A DNA stretch of 64,000 nt, taken from Ramazzottius varieornatus. Taxonomy: Eukaryota > Tardigrada > Eutardigrada > Parachela > Ramazzottiidae. Shown in pieces: positions 1 through 12,655 of the stretch (position 1 is the first letter of the stretch; the number at the start of each line of letters is the position of its first letter). A model generated the notes under the pieces. That model saw only the letters and a program-made list of their open reading frames with translations, ran no database searches and was not told where the DNA came from. Where the stretch lies: the NCBI GenBank assembly GCA_001949185.1, contig BDGG01000005.1, forward strand, positions 2,159,249 to 2,223,248. Reading direction: 5' to 3'. The translations under genes were made by a program, and so were the position numbers.

Positions 1-1810
1 GCTCACCATTTAGACTGTCTGTTTGTTTAGTACTTGTGTCCACCATCGACATTTCATGGCCTGAAGGCCCAACTTCCCCCTCTTAAGGACTCGCTATACG
101 AGCCCCAAACAGTATCAAACTGATGGACTTCAGAGCTCATCCCACATGATATCTTATGTTACAGTACTTTCCGCCGCACTGGTTATTGGGTGCGAAACGA
201 ACCGCTTTAGTCCGGTCTTTGAAGTTCCAAAACTCTTCCAAAATAAACTTTTTAGAGAAGTCTAGATCTAGTATGGTTATCGACAAATGACGCTTGATTT
301 ATACAGCGTTACTTTTTTGAACCAGAAACTGATTTTTGGAATTTAGAAAAGTTATTGGAGTTTCCAGTTGTGTGAGATTGAACGCTGGTTGTGTTCGAGG
401 TCTGAATATTCTCCAGTGACGACGTTGGTAAACTTGACGAAATGTCGTATGTAGTGTGCGAAAGTACATTATCGAGCCTGAGTGGAGATTCGAAGACCTC
501 ATAATGAACAGTACTGTATGTGGAGGAATTCATGCAAGATTAAGTCATGCCATTCAGTTGGGCTAAAAAGCAAATGGGTAAAGTATGTGGTCAAGTAGTG
601 GTCGAAGAGTGAGTCAAGAAGAATTGATTTTGGTGAGATTTAGCTGTTAAGGGTGAAGATGGTTCGGACAGTTGAGAGCAGAGTTGTGAAGAAGAAAGTG
701 ACCGGATAAGAAGAATGGAGAACGGCCGGTGAGAATAATTTGCTGGCATGAATGGCCCAGCGCAGCTTTTGACATGATGCAATGCAGTGTCCTGCGGCGG
801 AATATCACAAGAGGCCAACATTATCATTGCACTGCTCTTGCTCCGCTCAGGCTCAAGCTCCTTCCTTGTCTGACCAGATATAAATTAAATCTCTAATGTA
901 AGCAACGGATTCATCAAATCGTTCAGCGATCACCCAGCTCGCAAAATAATTCACTTGCAAAAAGCTCGCGGCCATGCTCGCAACTGGATTAACGTTACGG
1001 CAAATATCTTCTCCGTAGAGGCTCGATAGGCTCCACTCTTTTTTCTCGTCAACACACCCCAGCATGCGTAGTCTGGCCCTGGTTGAAAACATCGTAGAAA
1101 GGGACCGGAAAAGCATAGCAGCTCTCTGTTTCAACTTACGCGAGGTCCAATTGATGGATAGAAACTACGGGTGTACTCATATGTTGTAAAAACTTTGACG
1201 AAAACAGAAAAAAACAATCTGAAATCGAACTTAAACGCTGAAAAATTCTAATAGTTTCCCGAATACGAGCGACTGTAGTCCTGTATTAGGTTCCCAGTAC
1301 GTGTGAGGACTCGAAATATCTGCTACCGAAGCAATCACAATCAGTTTGCCGGATGAATGACAGAGAGCTGTTTCTTACGAGTGCAGAATTAGGCTCGAGT
1401 TGCTTGTCAAACACGGCGAAAAAGTCATTAGCACGTTGTAATGAAGTGTCGATAGCTATGCCGTACTATTGTCAGAGCAAACAGCTTCCGAAATAGCTCC
1501 GTTAAAGAACGCAAGGACACAAAAGACAAATGACCGGAGAGTAAAGTAACAGGCAAAGTGCGAAGAGGAGTGAGAGGCCGTGTCTGTACAGTAGGTTCTC
1601 CATGGCATATCTGCGCCCACTTCAGGACAAGTTAAGAAACACTTGGGATATCCTTTCCCATGTTTTGAACTCGCCGCTCTTTGGTACTAATTGACACACC
1701 TGAATACTCGCTGTAAGCTAAGCCGCGACTGAAAGAAAGTGAACCATTTACCGGGACCTGGCAGTAGGCCTATAGCTGCGTTTGATTAGTGTTGAACGTG
1801 GCTCAGGCTA

Positions 1811-2035
1811 CGTTCGGCGCATAACAGCCAACTCAGAACTGGTACGGACCAGAGAGCTCAAAGCGTCCGGCTCGCGGTCTTGACATGGTACTGTCAGAGG
1901 CTAGAGCTGCGTCTGGTCGAGAATAAACCTGGCTAATACGGAGTCTTCTTTCGGCACGTAACAGCCAACTCAGAATTGGCGCAGACCGGAGAACTCTGAG
2001 CTTCCGGTTCGTGGTCTTTGATAGGGTGTACCCGA
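1811..2035. repeat. Diverged direct duplication, about 138-bp period
   Basis: Two segments, about 1811-1900 and 1949-2035, share the stretch cataacagccaactcaga versus cgtaacagccaactcaga, followed in both by (a)ttgg/ctgg...gacc(a/g)gagA..., then a shared ccgg(c/t)tcg(c/t)ggtctt. They are in direct orientation about 138 bp apart, with substitutions and small indels. I read this as an old tandem duplication; no coding function is evident. Confidence 0.7.
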
Positions 2036-2782
2036 AGGTCGCGGAATGGAGCAGTTCATTTTGTGGCAGCAATTGCTAGTAATTACAGTGCACAACGGGG
2101 GAATGGGGAAAGTGGTTAGCTTGAAGGTTTCCGGTATCCGGTTGTGCTAGAAAGGCATTTGATGTGTGGTTGGAATGCTTGCCTGGTTAGAGACCAGAGA
2201 CCTGCCTGGCATATTTAATTATGCGTTTGATCGGTCGGGTTTCATGACAAAAAAATTGTCGTGATATCTGTCGAGCATTGATTAATTTTCTGGTGTAGCG
2301 TATTGACAAGGTGCCCAAGTGGTAGATTGGGGTCTGTGTCTGATGGAATGTCGAGAATGTTTTCCGACAGTTTTCGATACCTTAAGTTACGGTCTCTCAG
2401 TGTGCAAATGGCAAGTGCTTGTCTGGCAAATTTCCAGGCTGGCTCTTTTGTCATGGCAGAAATCGATGACATGGCAAAGCTTATAAAAATCCATCCATCG
2501 GGTATTCTCACATATCAGCAAGCTTCTGCCACTTGCTTCAATGCTTTTAGCTGTGGTCGGAAAGCTCTTCAACGCGACGCTTTTCCATGTCGGCTTATGG
2601 CAGTTGCATTTTGATTCAAGAACGCAGCAAATCCAATAATTAAATCACCAGATACCACAGATTTAGACTTGCATGCCGTAATGGCCTGTAAGAAATCCGT
2701 CGAGCTGCGACACATTAAATGGGGCTAAGGCAAATGCACTGAACCAGTCCGTTTATGGCGCGCATTTCCTTGCTTTCGGCTG

Positions 2783-2823
2783 GTGGTGTGCGCCACTTGG
2801 GGGAAACGATCTGGTTCGGTTCA
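2783..2823. repeat. Fold-back repeat family, partial copy
   Basis: Carries the right arm of the dispersed fold-back family: gtgcgccacttgg followed by gaaacgatctgg. The left arm is not recognisable. Confidence 0.6.
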
Positions 2824-3009
2824 TTTGTCTTCGTCCTCGAGACTGTATTAAATTAAAATAATTTCCTTGGCTCTACAAAAGGTGCCAGGAAAATGAAAAA
2901 TGGGTCCATAACCATTTAGTCCTATATAGTTTTGTATTTGCAATTGCAATATAATCATTTACAATATAACTGGCAAGGTCTGCATCTTCATCGATAATGT
3001 TTTTACAGG

Positions 3010-3479
3010 CTTCACGGCGGACACAACTTAGGTCGTGAGCTATCTTCCTCGCCAGAGCCGGACGACGATGATAGCAAAGATGGGGCTGGCTGGTTCTCAG
3101 GTGGCGGTGAAGGATCAAGAAGGTCGATGTCACTGGAGTCACGTAAAAGTGCCACCGGTAACAAAACTTCTCCACCACCGGTCATTACTTTACAGCCACA
3201 AGGCCATTCGGCTTTTCCTTCGATCGAGATGCACTTTCACTCTTCGATCCGTAGTCCAGTCAACACAACCTTTGGAAATGACCCCTCAAAGTTTGAGGTT
3301 GTATCCTCATCTTCCACCGTGTCGAATAACAGAGCACAACATCGATCGGATGATTCGCCACTCGTCTCCAGCAGTCGTCGCAGTCCACCCGATGCAACAA
3401 AGCCATCGGCCAAAGGCAACGCCATGGACCTGAGTATCAATGACAAGCATAAGGTGTCGTCGAGTCGTCGCGTGGTATG
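3010..3479 (+). CDS. Terminal coding exon of an unrecognised gene, serine-rich
   Basis: An open frame of about 156 codons starts after a good acceptor (ataatgtttttacag, ending 3009) and runs to a TGA at 3477-3479. The first residues are acidic (a run of Asp around 3060-3072), then glycine-rich, then a long low-complexity tail rich in Ser, Pro, Arg and Thr with several SS/SR pairs. This composition, the absence of stops over 470 bases and the clean acceptor suggest a real 3' exon of a regulatory or disordered protein. No upstream exon could be joined with confidence and there is no domain to name. It could be a decayed fragment. Confidence 0.45.
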
Positions 3480-5859
3480 ATAAAGGTCGCGCATAACCAG
3501 TGATTTTCCTTGTGTGCTTACCTCTCCCCTGTATTTACGAATCAAAAATGCTGAATACTATTACTCTGGCATATTCTGGTTCAACCTGAGTTTGAAAAAG
3601 AGTTAATCTGATTTTTCTCCAGTACACGTCTATACCCTTTCTTCTTTTAACTTTAGCGTGAATATTTTTCCAAATAATATCTTTTCAATATTATGGTCCA
3701 CCCGCATAGCCGCGTTCCATGCTATCATCAATGCTGATGTATTACTGCGCAATCGAAAACCGCGAAGCTCAAGAGCCAGTTAGATATCACTATGAAGTCT
3801 TTGTTCGGCACCCCGTAATTTTGGTTATGGACTAAGGTCGCAGTGTCGTTGGGTCTTTGACGCTGATCTGTTTTTACAGTTACCAATTCTGTCGAACTAA
3901 TGAGGGTTGAAAGCTCGAATGTTGTTTTGAGAAGCTCGGACGCAAAGTGCTGGTTGAGCGATCGTTGGCCGAAATGACTGAAGGCTGATATGGCTCCGTA
4001 ATTGATTCCCGTAAGAATGTTTTTGTCTGAAGTAATGCCGTCAACATATTTTTAACCACTGAGGAGGCCGTTGTCGCTGTCACTTATGCTCGGCTCTTTT
4101 ATAATGGCACAGACAGATATCTCGAGTGTGGTACAATCACCGGTTCAAACCGGGTAGGTGGCTGAGATGTATGTATTCCAATGGCAGATGAAAAGCGGAT
4201 TGATAGACTTATTGGTGACACGTTATAGACAACGCAGACAACAGATTGGATTGTCGGATTTTCTCAGCGTGATTCTTTCTGGATGATTAGCGACTCAAGT
4301 GTACGCACATGCACTTCTCTGTTCCCCCTTTCCGTTCCATTCTACTTCCATTCCCGAGGCTGATCAAAGCGGAAGAGCTCATCCTCGTTTCATGCCGGGC
4401 TCTTTTCAAATCCACGTCTTTAGCTTTCCCAACAAACCACCTCACTCCTTCATAAAGTGGCGTCGAGCTAAGTACTTCTTCCGTACTACTACTTGCTCGA
4501 CTAGAGCCTCCAAAAATCGCAGCGGGAAAGGAGCATAAAAAACAGGGACGTCAGCAAATGAGCTGTATCAGATCGTTTCACAGGGTGGCGCAGGTTACTC
4601 GCACGTATCACCGCGAACGTGCGCCACTTGAGAAAACAATCTGGCTCTGTCCATTTTATCTTGACACAAACTTCTAATTGCCGAACAGGTTTTCACCATA
4701 TGGAAAATGCTAGTTCTTTCGGGGACTCAAGGGTAACAAAAAGATAAGAATTGAAAGGTTAATTTCTACGGAAATCAGGGGTACTTGAGCCCATGGTGTA
4801 TTTCTCCGCTTGGCGCGTACCATGTAGCGCAGAGGTATTTCGCAAATGAGCTGGTTTTTCAGGACTTCCTTGTTTGTTTCGGGTGTGAATTGAACCCTTG
4901 TGTGTCCTCTTTGCCCTGATGTTTGATGAGAGCAAGTGTTAAGCACTAATGAGCCTAACCAGAATTGAGCCGCGCAGAGTGCGATGTGACACGTGTGGGA
5001 GAAAGGACTATTGGGTTGTCGATTGCGGTGTGGGCATATGTGTATGTTCTCGTCCCAAGACAAACGGAGTAAAATCAATCGGCTTGCGGTTTATTCACTG
5101 GAAAGCTATAAGCTGGTGATTGAATCTCTTTCGGCTATCCCGATTAGCAGCAAATTTGCTCCGTTCGCGCTGTTGTGCATGCCCATTATCCGGTGAAAGA
5201 TTCCTCAGTCCTCTTTTGCTTCGCCCAAAATCACTTCAGCTGAAACAAGTTACGAAATTAAAGGACTTCTTAATTAAATCTCGCTTTCATTTGACTCGAC
5301 AAACACTCGACGGCAACACACAGCTCGGTTCGTGCCGTACTGGTTCCGTAGAGCCCAGGGAACCCCAAAGGTTGAACCGCCCAGTTTGTGTATTGGCTCT
5401 AGTGAAGATTCTAGAAGAGTTCGGGCGGTGGCTTTGACGAGTAAACTGATGTCTGTGGGATAATCGACGGGTAAGTTTTGCCCATACGGTGGATTTGAAA
5501 AAGAGGGATGTTTTGAGAGCGGCCAGCGCTCACAAGAAAAGCCGTATTACTCTAAAGTAAGGCAAGCAAACAGTGGCAATGTTATCATGTGTCCCGAATT
5601 GAATGTGCGGTATATGGTACTGAATGTCGGCTCGTCAATAGCCGATGATTTTGTTGAGAAGAGACTCTAAAGCATTCTTATTCAAAGCAATCCAGAAGCA
5701 ATACTTGATAAATGGCGCATTAATGGCCGAATACAGTTGATCTGCAAAAGGGGATATTGAGGCACTGCTTTGTACCTCTTCAAAGCGTATCCACTTCATA
5801 GTATAGTGCAGCTTTGCAGGCTTTGCAAACCGGCATCCTTTAAACTGCTTCCTTTTCTA
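3480..5859. other. Non-coding stretch
   Basis: I see no supported gene. The short open frames lack splice context, and the stretch contains one good fold-back copy at 4569-4654. Confidence 0.4.
4569..4654. repeat. Fold-back repeat family, both arms
   Basis: Left arm agatcgtttcacagggtggcgca and right arm tgcgccacttgagaaaacaatct face each other around a 30-base loop. Same family as the copies in the introns further along. Confidence 0.7.
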
Positions 5860-6088
5860 TTATGTTGTAGCTACAATTGCGGCTGCAGTTGCTACCGCCA
5901 TTATCACATTTTGCAATGCGAACACTCGGACAATGCAAAACGATAAACCAATAAAGATGCTCTGCATACGTGTAATCTGAACTTCCCATCAGGTTGACTT
6001 TTGGATCGCCTACCGTTGCCCGATGCAACGATCTGACCACGTCGCTTTTTGATCCTTCGATTTCGGTTGTATCTTCGCCTTCCGGCAT
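5860..6088 (-). CDS. Possible small two-exon protein with a C-terminal hydrophobic segment
   Basis: An ATG at 6088 opens 25 codons rich in Glu, Asp and Ser, ending at a phase-0 donor (acg|gtaggc, exon 6014-6088). A very short intron of 37 bases ends at ttcag, and the next exon (5860-5976) stays in frame for 38 codons, encoding a largely hydrophobic stretch (IFIGLSFCIV, then an Ala/Val-rich run) before TAA. The joined product would be 63 residues: a polar N-terminus and one or two membrane segments, like a tail-anchored micro-protein. This rests only on splice signals and composition; no family is recognised and the intron is close to the minimum size seen here. Confidence 0.3.
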
Positions 6089-6544
6089 TGAACTTCTATT
6101 TTACTCAAAGCGAATCGAGCTGTTTCCCGACTTCGTGGAGGCAAGCTAGCTTTTCCCTACTGAAGACTGGCCATGGTTGTTGCAATGCTGATCCTGCTCA
6201 GTGAGCCGCAGCTCATGAATCACTTCGTTGTTCTTATTCCGAGGTGTCTGAATACTGGAATGAGATATCGTTCCGTAGGAAGAAAAGCCAAGAGCCGCAT
6301 ATTCGATCTCGAATATCGAAGCCATCTAGCGCTACAGAGTACTTCATTACAAGAAATATGCAGCTTTTCCCTCTCGTATTACCGAAGTACCTGCTTGCCT
6401 TAATCTCACCTCAAAGCGCTCATTATAGCACCTCTTAAGAGCCCACTATCGACAACTGATATCGGAGATTTGAAAGTGATTTTCACTTAAGCGACCTTCT
6501 TTCGTTATGGCTATATGCCGCCCGGATGAAATTTCACGAAGCAA

Positions 6545-6592
6545 ATAATACAGTACAGTATAGTGTATATTCCAGAGTATATTGTACTGTAT
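6545..6592. repeat. Imperfect palindrome of TACAGTA/TACTGTA motifs
   Basis: tacagtacagtata near 6547 is mirrored by tattgtactgtatact near 6577, forming an AT-rich hairpin. Function unknown; it may be a short fold-back element. Confidence 0.5.
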
Positions 6593-9215
6593 ACTCAGCA
6601 GTTTCCAGGAGTATAATTCGGCGATCGAAGCGATTACCTCGTAGATGCATAACAGAATAGTTTTGCGAGGATTTAAGTGTTGTGGTGCACTGATGTTATA
6701 ATGGACGACCAATGTTGTGTTTGACAACAGTCCAACGTACCATGGCGGTCGATTGGACTTCCTGGTTGAGATCAGATTTCTCCTGGGCCAGCTTTATTTC
6801 GCGCTTGTGCTAACACATCGTGTAACCACGAAGCTAATCGCCCCCATGGATGAATACTATCTATTCTTAAAGAAACAACCAGCCAATGTTGATAAAGCGC
6901 TCAGATTTCCATTCAATCGCCGCTGTGTTTATTTCTTTTAGTTTTCTAACCGTAAGTTCAAAACAGACGTTTCTCTGCGCCATTGACTAAACTGGATTTC
7001 GTTTGAGTTTTCTAAGGTTCGCGTAGAGTCTCCAGCCGGACTTGAAAGTCTCCGAAGGAAAAAGGTGCACAATGGGAAGAGCTGGTTTGATGTTAGACTC
7101 AGCAAGTATACATTCCACTGACACTGTATATTTTTGATGTATCGAAGCACAATGAGGCAGTTTGCCTATGAGAAGGCGTTCAAGCTTGCGAAATATGAGG
7201 AGTGAAAGCGCACGTATCCCGTTGTGCAATGTGGGAAGCCTCCGGGCCGTTGAATTGTTAATCTGGTAATTGATGTCATGCCATCCGATTCAGACGGTAA
7301 ATTGCTTGTCCGTTCATTGTTATCGTGTACTTCGCGCCGTTGTCGGCCATGCAGTTCGTGCACTTCATCCATCTCACTCGTCTTCATTCCTGACAGATTA
7401 CTCCTCCGACTGGCCGTCGCGCGAGTACATAAAGTAAACTTCGCGCCAGGGCCAATCCCTTCTCGTTTGCTGGAGGTGTCTAGCTGTTAAGCTCTGGCTG
7501 GTCATTGCCAATCTTGTTGTCAAAGCTCAAGGTGTGCTTGTGCGCCACCCAAGCCGAGAAGGATGGGATGGGATAGGACAAGCACAGCAGGGACAGAAAC
7601 GTATATTATCGTCTTTCTGAAATATTGTACTACCTGGCCTGAATAGCTGCTCCCCTATCAATTGATTAGTTGGGCGTGTCCAAAGACATGGTTACTCTCA
7701 CGACTGATCCGCCCACCTAATTTGACTGCCCATCTGTACAGAGCATTGAAATTTTAGCAATGGTACCTGCGAGTAGAAATCGAGTGGTCACCCAGATTAC
7801 GCGTATCTGAAGCAACCTTGTTTTCTATTTCAGTATCTCATTTGTTGATACACTCGCTGAATTCCGTAAACTAGTCTTTTGTACACCTTCGGAAACCTGA
7901 TCGCTGCTGTTTTGTTCTTTGGGCTAAAAAGAATGTTCGGCATTATGTGTAAATATACAGTGTCGTTTTCCGCATTGAACTACAGCTTAAGTCATACATG
8001 CATGCGCATGATTAAGCTGATCTCACGGTCGTTCAGATTGTTCAAGCGTAAATGAATTCTTATTGACAATAATGTGTCAGATGGCAATCGTCCCATTCAG
8101 CAGCTAACGAGAATTAAATCAAGTCAGTCAAAAGAGAAAATCACTATTACTGACAGCGATTACATCCGCAGCATACGCCCAGCTTTCAACAAGCGTGACT
8201 GCCCCTTTCTTCGATCAAATAAAACTTGACTATGTAACCTAACCTAACACCGATGTTTACCGCATCTGGCAGTCTGCCTCGAATTTCCTTCTTGTGTTAA
8301 AGGTCAAGACATCCGAGCTTAAGATTCTGGCTTATTCTTCGAAAGTGCAACTTCACCCGAGAAAGACAGATGATCGGAAAGGGAGTGAAATTTGTCGTGC
8401 CGCCACCACGGAAGCTAGCGTGCTTTTAGGGTCAATTAGGCTTTCCTGTTTCTTATCTGTCTGGCATTTGAAGAGATGATTTGACACGTTAATGTATGTG
8501 TCAGACGCTTTCACCACGGCTCCTCCTCTGCAATTAACGCCAAAGGCACTCAGAGCGTGATGCAGCTTTGATCCATCCCTGGCGCAAATCACCTGCTGTA
8601 TTGTGAACTGTTACTATATGCTACCTTCCTTCCCTTCATCCCGTGCCCGCTTATTGCTCGTCAAGATCAGATAAATAGCCGCTGTGACAACCTGTCATTA
8701 TTAAAATAAGCGGAAAATATTGAAAGCATACCACGCTCCATCTCCGGCGACGCATATCGTTAGGTCGTGAGGTATTCTTCACCTGAGATGCATGCTTTAC
8801 TCAGGATTGTCGGGTCCCTCGCCTGTAGTATGAATTCCCCAATCACCGCGCTAATGACTTCGGCAAGCGTCACGACGCTAATGACGGTCCATTAAACTCC
8901 TTGCAATTTTGTCAGTCTGGCATGAATATCATTTGTTATGCAGATCGCAGCCAAACAGTCGTGAGAAAGTCCATCAATTTACTAACACGCCGTATTTGAC
9001 GCCACTATACAAAGAAATCACATAATTTAATTTAGTGGACACCTCTGCTCGTTATACGGGGTCCTCCAGCCACTTCATACCTCGTCCCAACTCAGCTCGG
9101 CCCGCTCATGATTTTTTTCTTATACGTTTTAGACAGCGTTTCCGAAAAAATACGTGCGGAATGGGCCTGTGCATGTCCCCTTGGAAGCTCGGCGAACGAA
9201 CTCGACCAGATGGTT

Positions 9216-9375
9216 TCCGTTAAGTGGCGCGCACAACTAGTCGCCAACACGGAGAACGTGCGCCATTTCGGAACTCGGTAAGATCGTCTTTCAAAGTAGC
9301 GCACGCTTTCGCTGTTGCTGGCTACAAGCGTACGCCACTTGGAGATGCGATCTTGTCGAGTTTGTTTGGCTAGCT
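9216..9375. repeat. Fold-back repeat family, two neighbouring copies
   Basis: Two units in a row: the first runs from ttaagtggcgcgcac to cgtgcgccatttcgg, the second from agtagcgcacgctttcgctg to gtacgccacttgg followed by gatcttgtcgagtttgttt. The second shows the full consensus right end. Confidence 0.75.
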
Positions 9376-10123
9376 CTCCCTTCATACGCGTTTTCACATG
9401 CGTTTGAGAGACCGTTGAAATTTGAAACTTTCGAACTCGTTTTGGTTTCTTCAACTGTGCAGGCTGAGTGCAGCCACTGCAGCGGAATTTTTACCTATCA
9501 AGAGTTCTATACTTCTATGTATTTTGGCGAGATAAACCAGATGGGAAAGGTGACCTCTGGTGTTGCGCCAACGGTCAATGAAGGACAGTCCCAGTCATCG
9601 TAAGCAATTAGACATCGATTTGGCGCATGTCTGGCATGCTACCATGAATTGCGGATACCAGTAACACGTCTCAGTTCATATTTCGTCATCGGCACCCCCA
9701 CAATTTAGCGGATAAACAAGGGATATGGCTCTGCGCCAAACTCCACGGGCCGTTGACTGGTGTCAGATCCTATCTGTCTCGTCTCCGCTCCATCCACTCT
9801 CCTCAAATCCTTCCTATGGAACAGATAATTAGCATCCAGACTACACCACCAAATTAAAGGATCATCCCAGCTACAGCTCAATTTCGCGCAGCCACGACAT
9901 TGTCCTCTCGCTCAAAACATGGGCGCTTTGTCCCGTCAAATATCACGAGAATTGTCTCAGCAAACTAGCCTTTCGATCTTTAAGATCTTTAAGAAATGAC
10001 TCTTAAAAATATCCGAAGAATGCTCTCGATGCTGCGCAGTCCCTTGCTACTGCTTAAGGTAAACGGAGCATTAGCACGTCTGCGACCGTTGGGTATACTA
10101 AAATTCCAGGGAGGAACCCATGA

Positions 10124-10165
10124 AACCATATCGCTACAGCTATGGCTACAGCTATCGCTACAGCA
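10124..10165. repeat. Short tandem of a 12-base motif (CGCTACAGCTAT-like)
   Basis: cgctacagctatggctacagctatcgctacagc is a roughly 12-base repeat of about three units. In one frame it reads Tyr/Ser-rich. No gene call follows from it. Confidence 0.6.
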
Positions 10166-10943
10166 TTCGGCTAACGTATACGAATCTCTACGGAAAGTTT
10201 GACAAAGGAAACGCAAGAATGAAAATTGGAAAAGAGATAAGAGTTTGCCTAATTGATCGTTTCCAGGCCGGAAAAAGGAAATTCAGAACCAGGTGGTGTT
10301 TCGCGGGATGTACGGTCGGTGCTACCGTTACCACTGCTTCCTCGTTAAACGAAGTTTCAAGCTGTAGAGTTTGGTGGGGGAGGTTGGACACAATGGGACG
10401 TATACAAATCGGCAGGTTTAGTATCAAAGAGGAAATTCACTCCATATTTGGCTATTAAGCTATTGACAGTGCGTCATTGGAGTAGGTGAAGGTGTTTGCA
10501 AATTGTCCACTTGCTCCATCTATTGCCTTCTGTGTATATTGGTTCCCGTTGCAGGCGACATATGTATGTATCCGTGAACCATATGCTGTGTATACAGAAC
10601 TGCTGATCTACTGGCCACTACCGGTAGAAAGGGAATAACCATTGTCAGACCATGGCAAAGCGAAACTAAAAACCGACCGTTGTCCCTTTCACTTCTCAAT
10701 GCCAATAACCACTTAAGTGCTCCAACAACTTTTCGAGTGTGTTGATATGATTGCAGGTGCAGCCTGCAGCAATGCATGCCGCCACGTTTGTGTTCGCCGT
10801 TGAAAAAACATCCTTTTCGAACCGAAGTTCACACAAGCTTCTGGAGTTCTTCAGTCCGTGTATCAGCAAACGAAGATGCCATCCATATGTGGGAGATCGG
10901 CAAACACTCGAAAAAATCGTATAAGTAGCGTACATTTGTACGT

Positions 10944-11075
10944 TTTTAGCTGGAAACGTGCGCCACCTGGGACAACGATTTTATCGAGTTTCCCAGTGGC
11001 GCACTTTTTCCCAGTTACTGGCCAAATGAGTGCGCCAGTTGGTCAAACGATCTTGTCGAGTTTGTTTACCGAGCT
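10944..11075. repeat. Fold-back repeat family, compound copy
   Basis: Contains gtgcgccacctggg...cgattttatcgagttt and then agtggcgcacttttt...gagtgcgccagttgg followed by gatcttgtcgagtttgttt. Reads as two adjacent or partly merged units. Confidence 0.7.
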
Positions 11076-12069
11076 TCCGTGTTGTTACAATTTACCAACA
11101 CTTTACAGTAAACGATCTAAATAGTATCACAGACGTAGTGGATTATCCTATGGACGATCCGGGGTTGAACCGGAAACTTGAATAGACCATACAGACACAT
11201 CCAACGGTCTGTCGAGTGTGAGCAGTGAAAACCTCGAACGCACCTTAATTGCTTCCATTCAGAGTATTTGAGTATCGGATTTCGCTCATATTAATGGAGT
11301 GCATCGTTGAAAAAGCGGTATATGTTTTGGCATATGGTTAAATGGAGCTGTTGGGAAGGCGAATCATTAGTAGGAGAAGTACAATGTACAAAGAAACTTA
11401 ATTACGAGAAGGATTAGCTAGCATGGTGGTTCGACAATGAGCCGATAGAGGGAATTGTTTATTTAGGCAAACGATGCTCTCACCTTCGTGATTGATTTCT
11501 CTCGAGATGCTTGAGAGCGCAACAATCTGCTGATCACACCATTCTTCCCGGCAGAAAGACAAATGATAAAGCTATTAGCCACACCAGTTATCATCACAAA
11601 AGCTCCCCATCTCTCTAGAATGAAATTCCATGATCGCCCGATCATCCACAGATCTTTTGAGGGCACTGCTTGCTGTGTACTTCCAGGGAACAGAAATTTA
11701 GGCTTCTACGCAATGTACCTGAGACTTCCGTTGGGTATAAATTTCTCGCGTGGAGCTGAGGAGCCGGTCTGGGTCGCGACATATTTCATGTTCGTGCACC
11801 ATATAAAACTCAAGAGGGAGGCAATGAGTGATTCATTTCTGCCGCCCATGCTGTTGATGATTGCTCTAACATGCTTTTTTCCAGCGTCTATTGGCTCCGC
11901 GAAACCGATGACGTTTAGCCAGAACGAAGTCCAGAAAATTTCTGTAATTAATTGTAATTTAATAACAGCTTGCAGTGGGCTGTTTCAGGGCAATCAGGAA
12001 ATCTTTTCCCACGCGCGCCACCTGTCGGTACGCTCATACACGCTCACATACAGAACGTTTGCACGCAGG

Positions 12070-12647
12070 TAGGGTTGTTAATATCCAATCCGATATTGGA
12101 TGGATCCGGATGAATCCGGATAGAAGTTGGATTGGATAGGCATTCTATCCATCCAGCTGTTAACCGGATGGCGGTCCTATCAATCCGGCTTTCTATCCGG
12201 ATAGAACCAAAACTACTAACGCGCAATCAAACAGCCCAATACGGTACACCAGTGGGTATTCCGACGGAAATTCGCAATCTCCCTACAAGCTTATCTTTTG
12301 AACGTAGTTTTATTTACGCAATCTCTGTCTTGTCATTTAAGGTCTTGAGATTCAATTTTTGAGTATATGCAGAATACCGGTGTGTTGACGGAGGATTATT
12401 AAATTGTATCTTCTATGCTGTCCGGCAACACAGCATGTCAAAACCTACGAGTCATAATTCGTCGTGTCGTCTGTAAGTCTCTAAGCCAAGCTTCGAGTTT
12501 TTATCCGGATAAGATCCGGACAGAAGACCCATCCATCGGCAACCGATTCAGATGGGGGTTCTATCCATCCGAATGCTTTCCGGATCCATCCGGATCGGCG
12601 TCTGATCCCATCCGGATGACTGTCTGATCCATCCGTTAACAACCCTA
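12070..12647. mobile_element. hAT-type MITE with 12-bp TIRs and 8-bp target-site duplication
   Basis: The element begins TAGGGTTGTTAA at 12070 and ends with its exact reverse complement TTAACAACCCTA at 12647. It is flanked on both sides by the same octamer, CACGCAGG (12062-12069 and 12648-12655). An 8-bp duplication with TIRs of this kind is the hallmark of hAT-superfamily insertions. There is no transposase frame in the 578 bp, so it is non-autonomous. Both subterminal regions are built from diverged ATCCGGAT and ATCCAATCC motifs in palindromic mosaic, while the centre (about 12200-12480) is unique sequence. Perfect TIRs and TSD suggest a fairly recent insertion. Confidence 0.88.
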
Positions 12648-12655
12648 CACGCAGG

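Larger units (their letters stand above)
1..3006. other. Gene-poor stretch with one weak exon candidate
   Basis: No gene is convincing here. The best candidate is a minus-strand open frame at 853-1134 (ending in Trp-Ser-Asp-Lys-Glu-Gly-Ala and a stop), preceded upstream by an acceptor-like aaacag near 1120-1125; I do not recognise the protein and codon support is weak. At 2242-2614 both strands are open at once (see rejected items). A duplicated segment lies at 1811-2035 and a fold-back repeat copy at 2783-2823. Confidence 0.4.
6089..12061. other. Long gene-poor stretch with repeats
   Basis: About 6 kb without a supported gene. It holds a palindromic patch at 6545-6592, two fold-back family loci (9216-9375 and 10944-11075) and a 12-base tandem motif at 10124-10165. 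Open frames over 100 codons at 10120-10458 and 11563-12072 show low-complexity or unrecognised sequence without convincing splice context. Confidence 0.4.

Noticed and set aside
2242-2614. Long open frames on both strands, about 90-100 codons each
   Set aside because: The two strands are open together, neither shows a recognised motif or consistent splice sites, and the minus frame has a stop just upstream. It may be a decayed gene fragment but I cannot support a call.
4135-4165. tRNA T-arm-like ggttcaaaccgg
   Set aside because: No acceptor stem, D-arm or anticodon arm could be placed around it; likewise the ggttgaaccgg near 11165.
8238-8256. Telomere-like aacctaacctaac
   Set aside because: Only about two and a half TTAGG-type units in the middle of unique sequence; too short to be telomeric or interstitial telomere.
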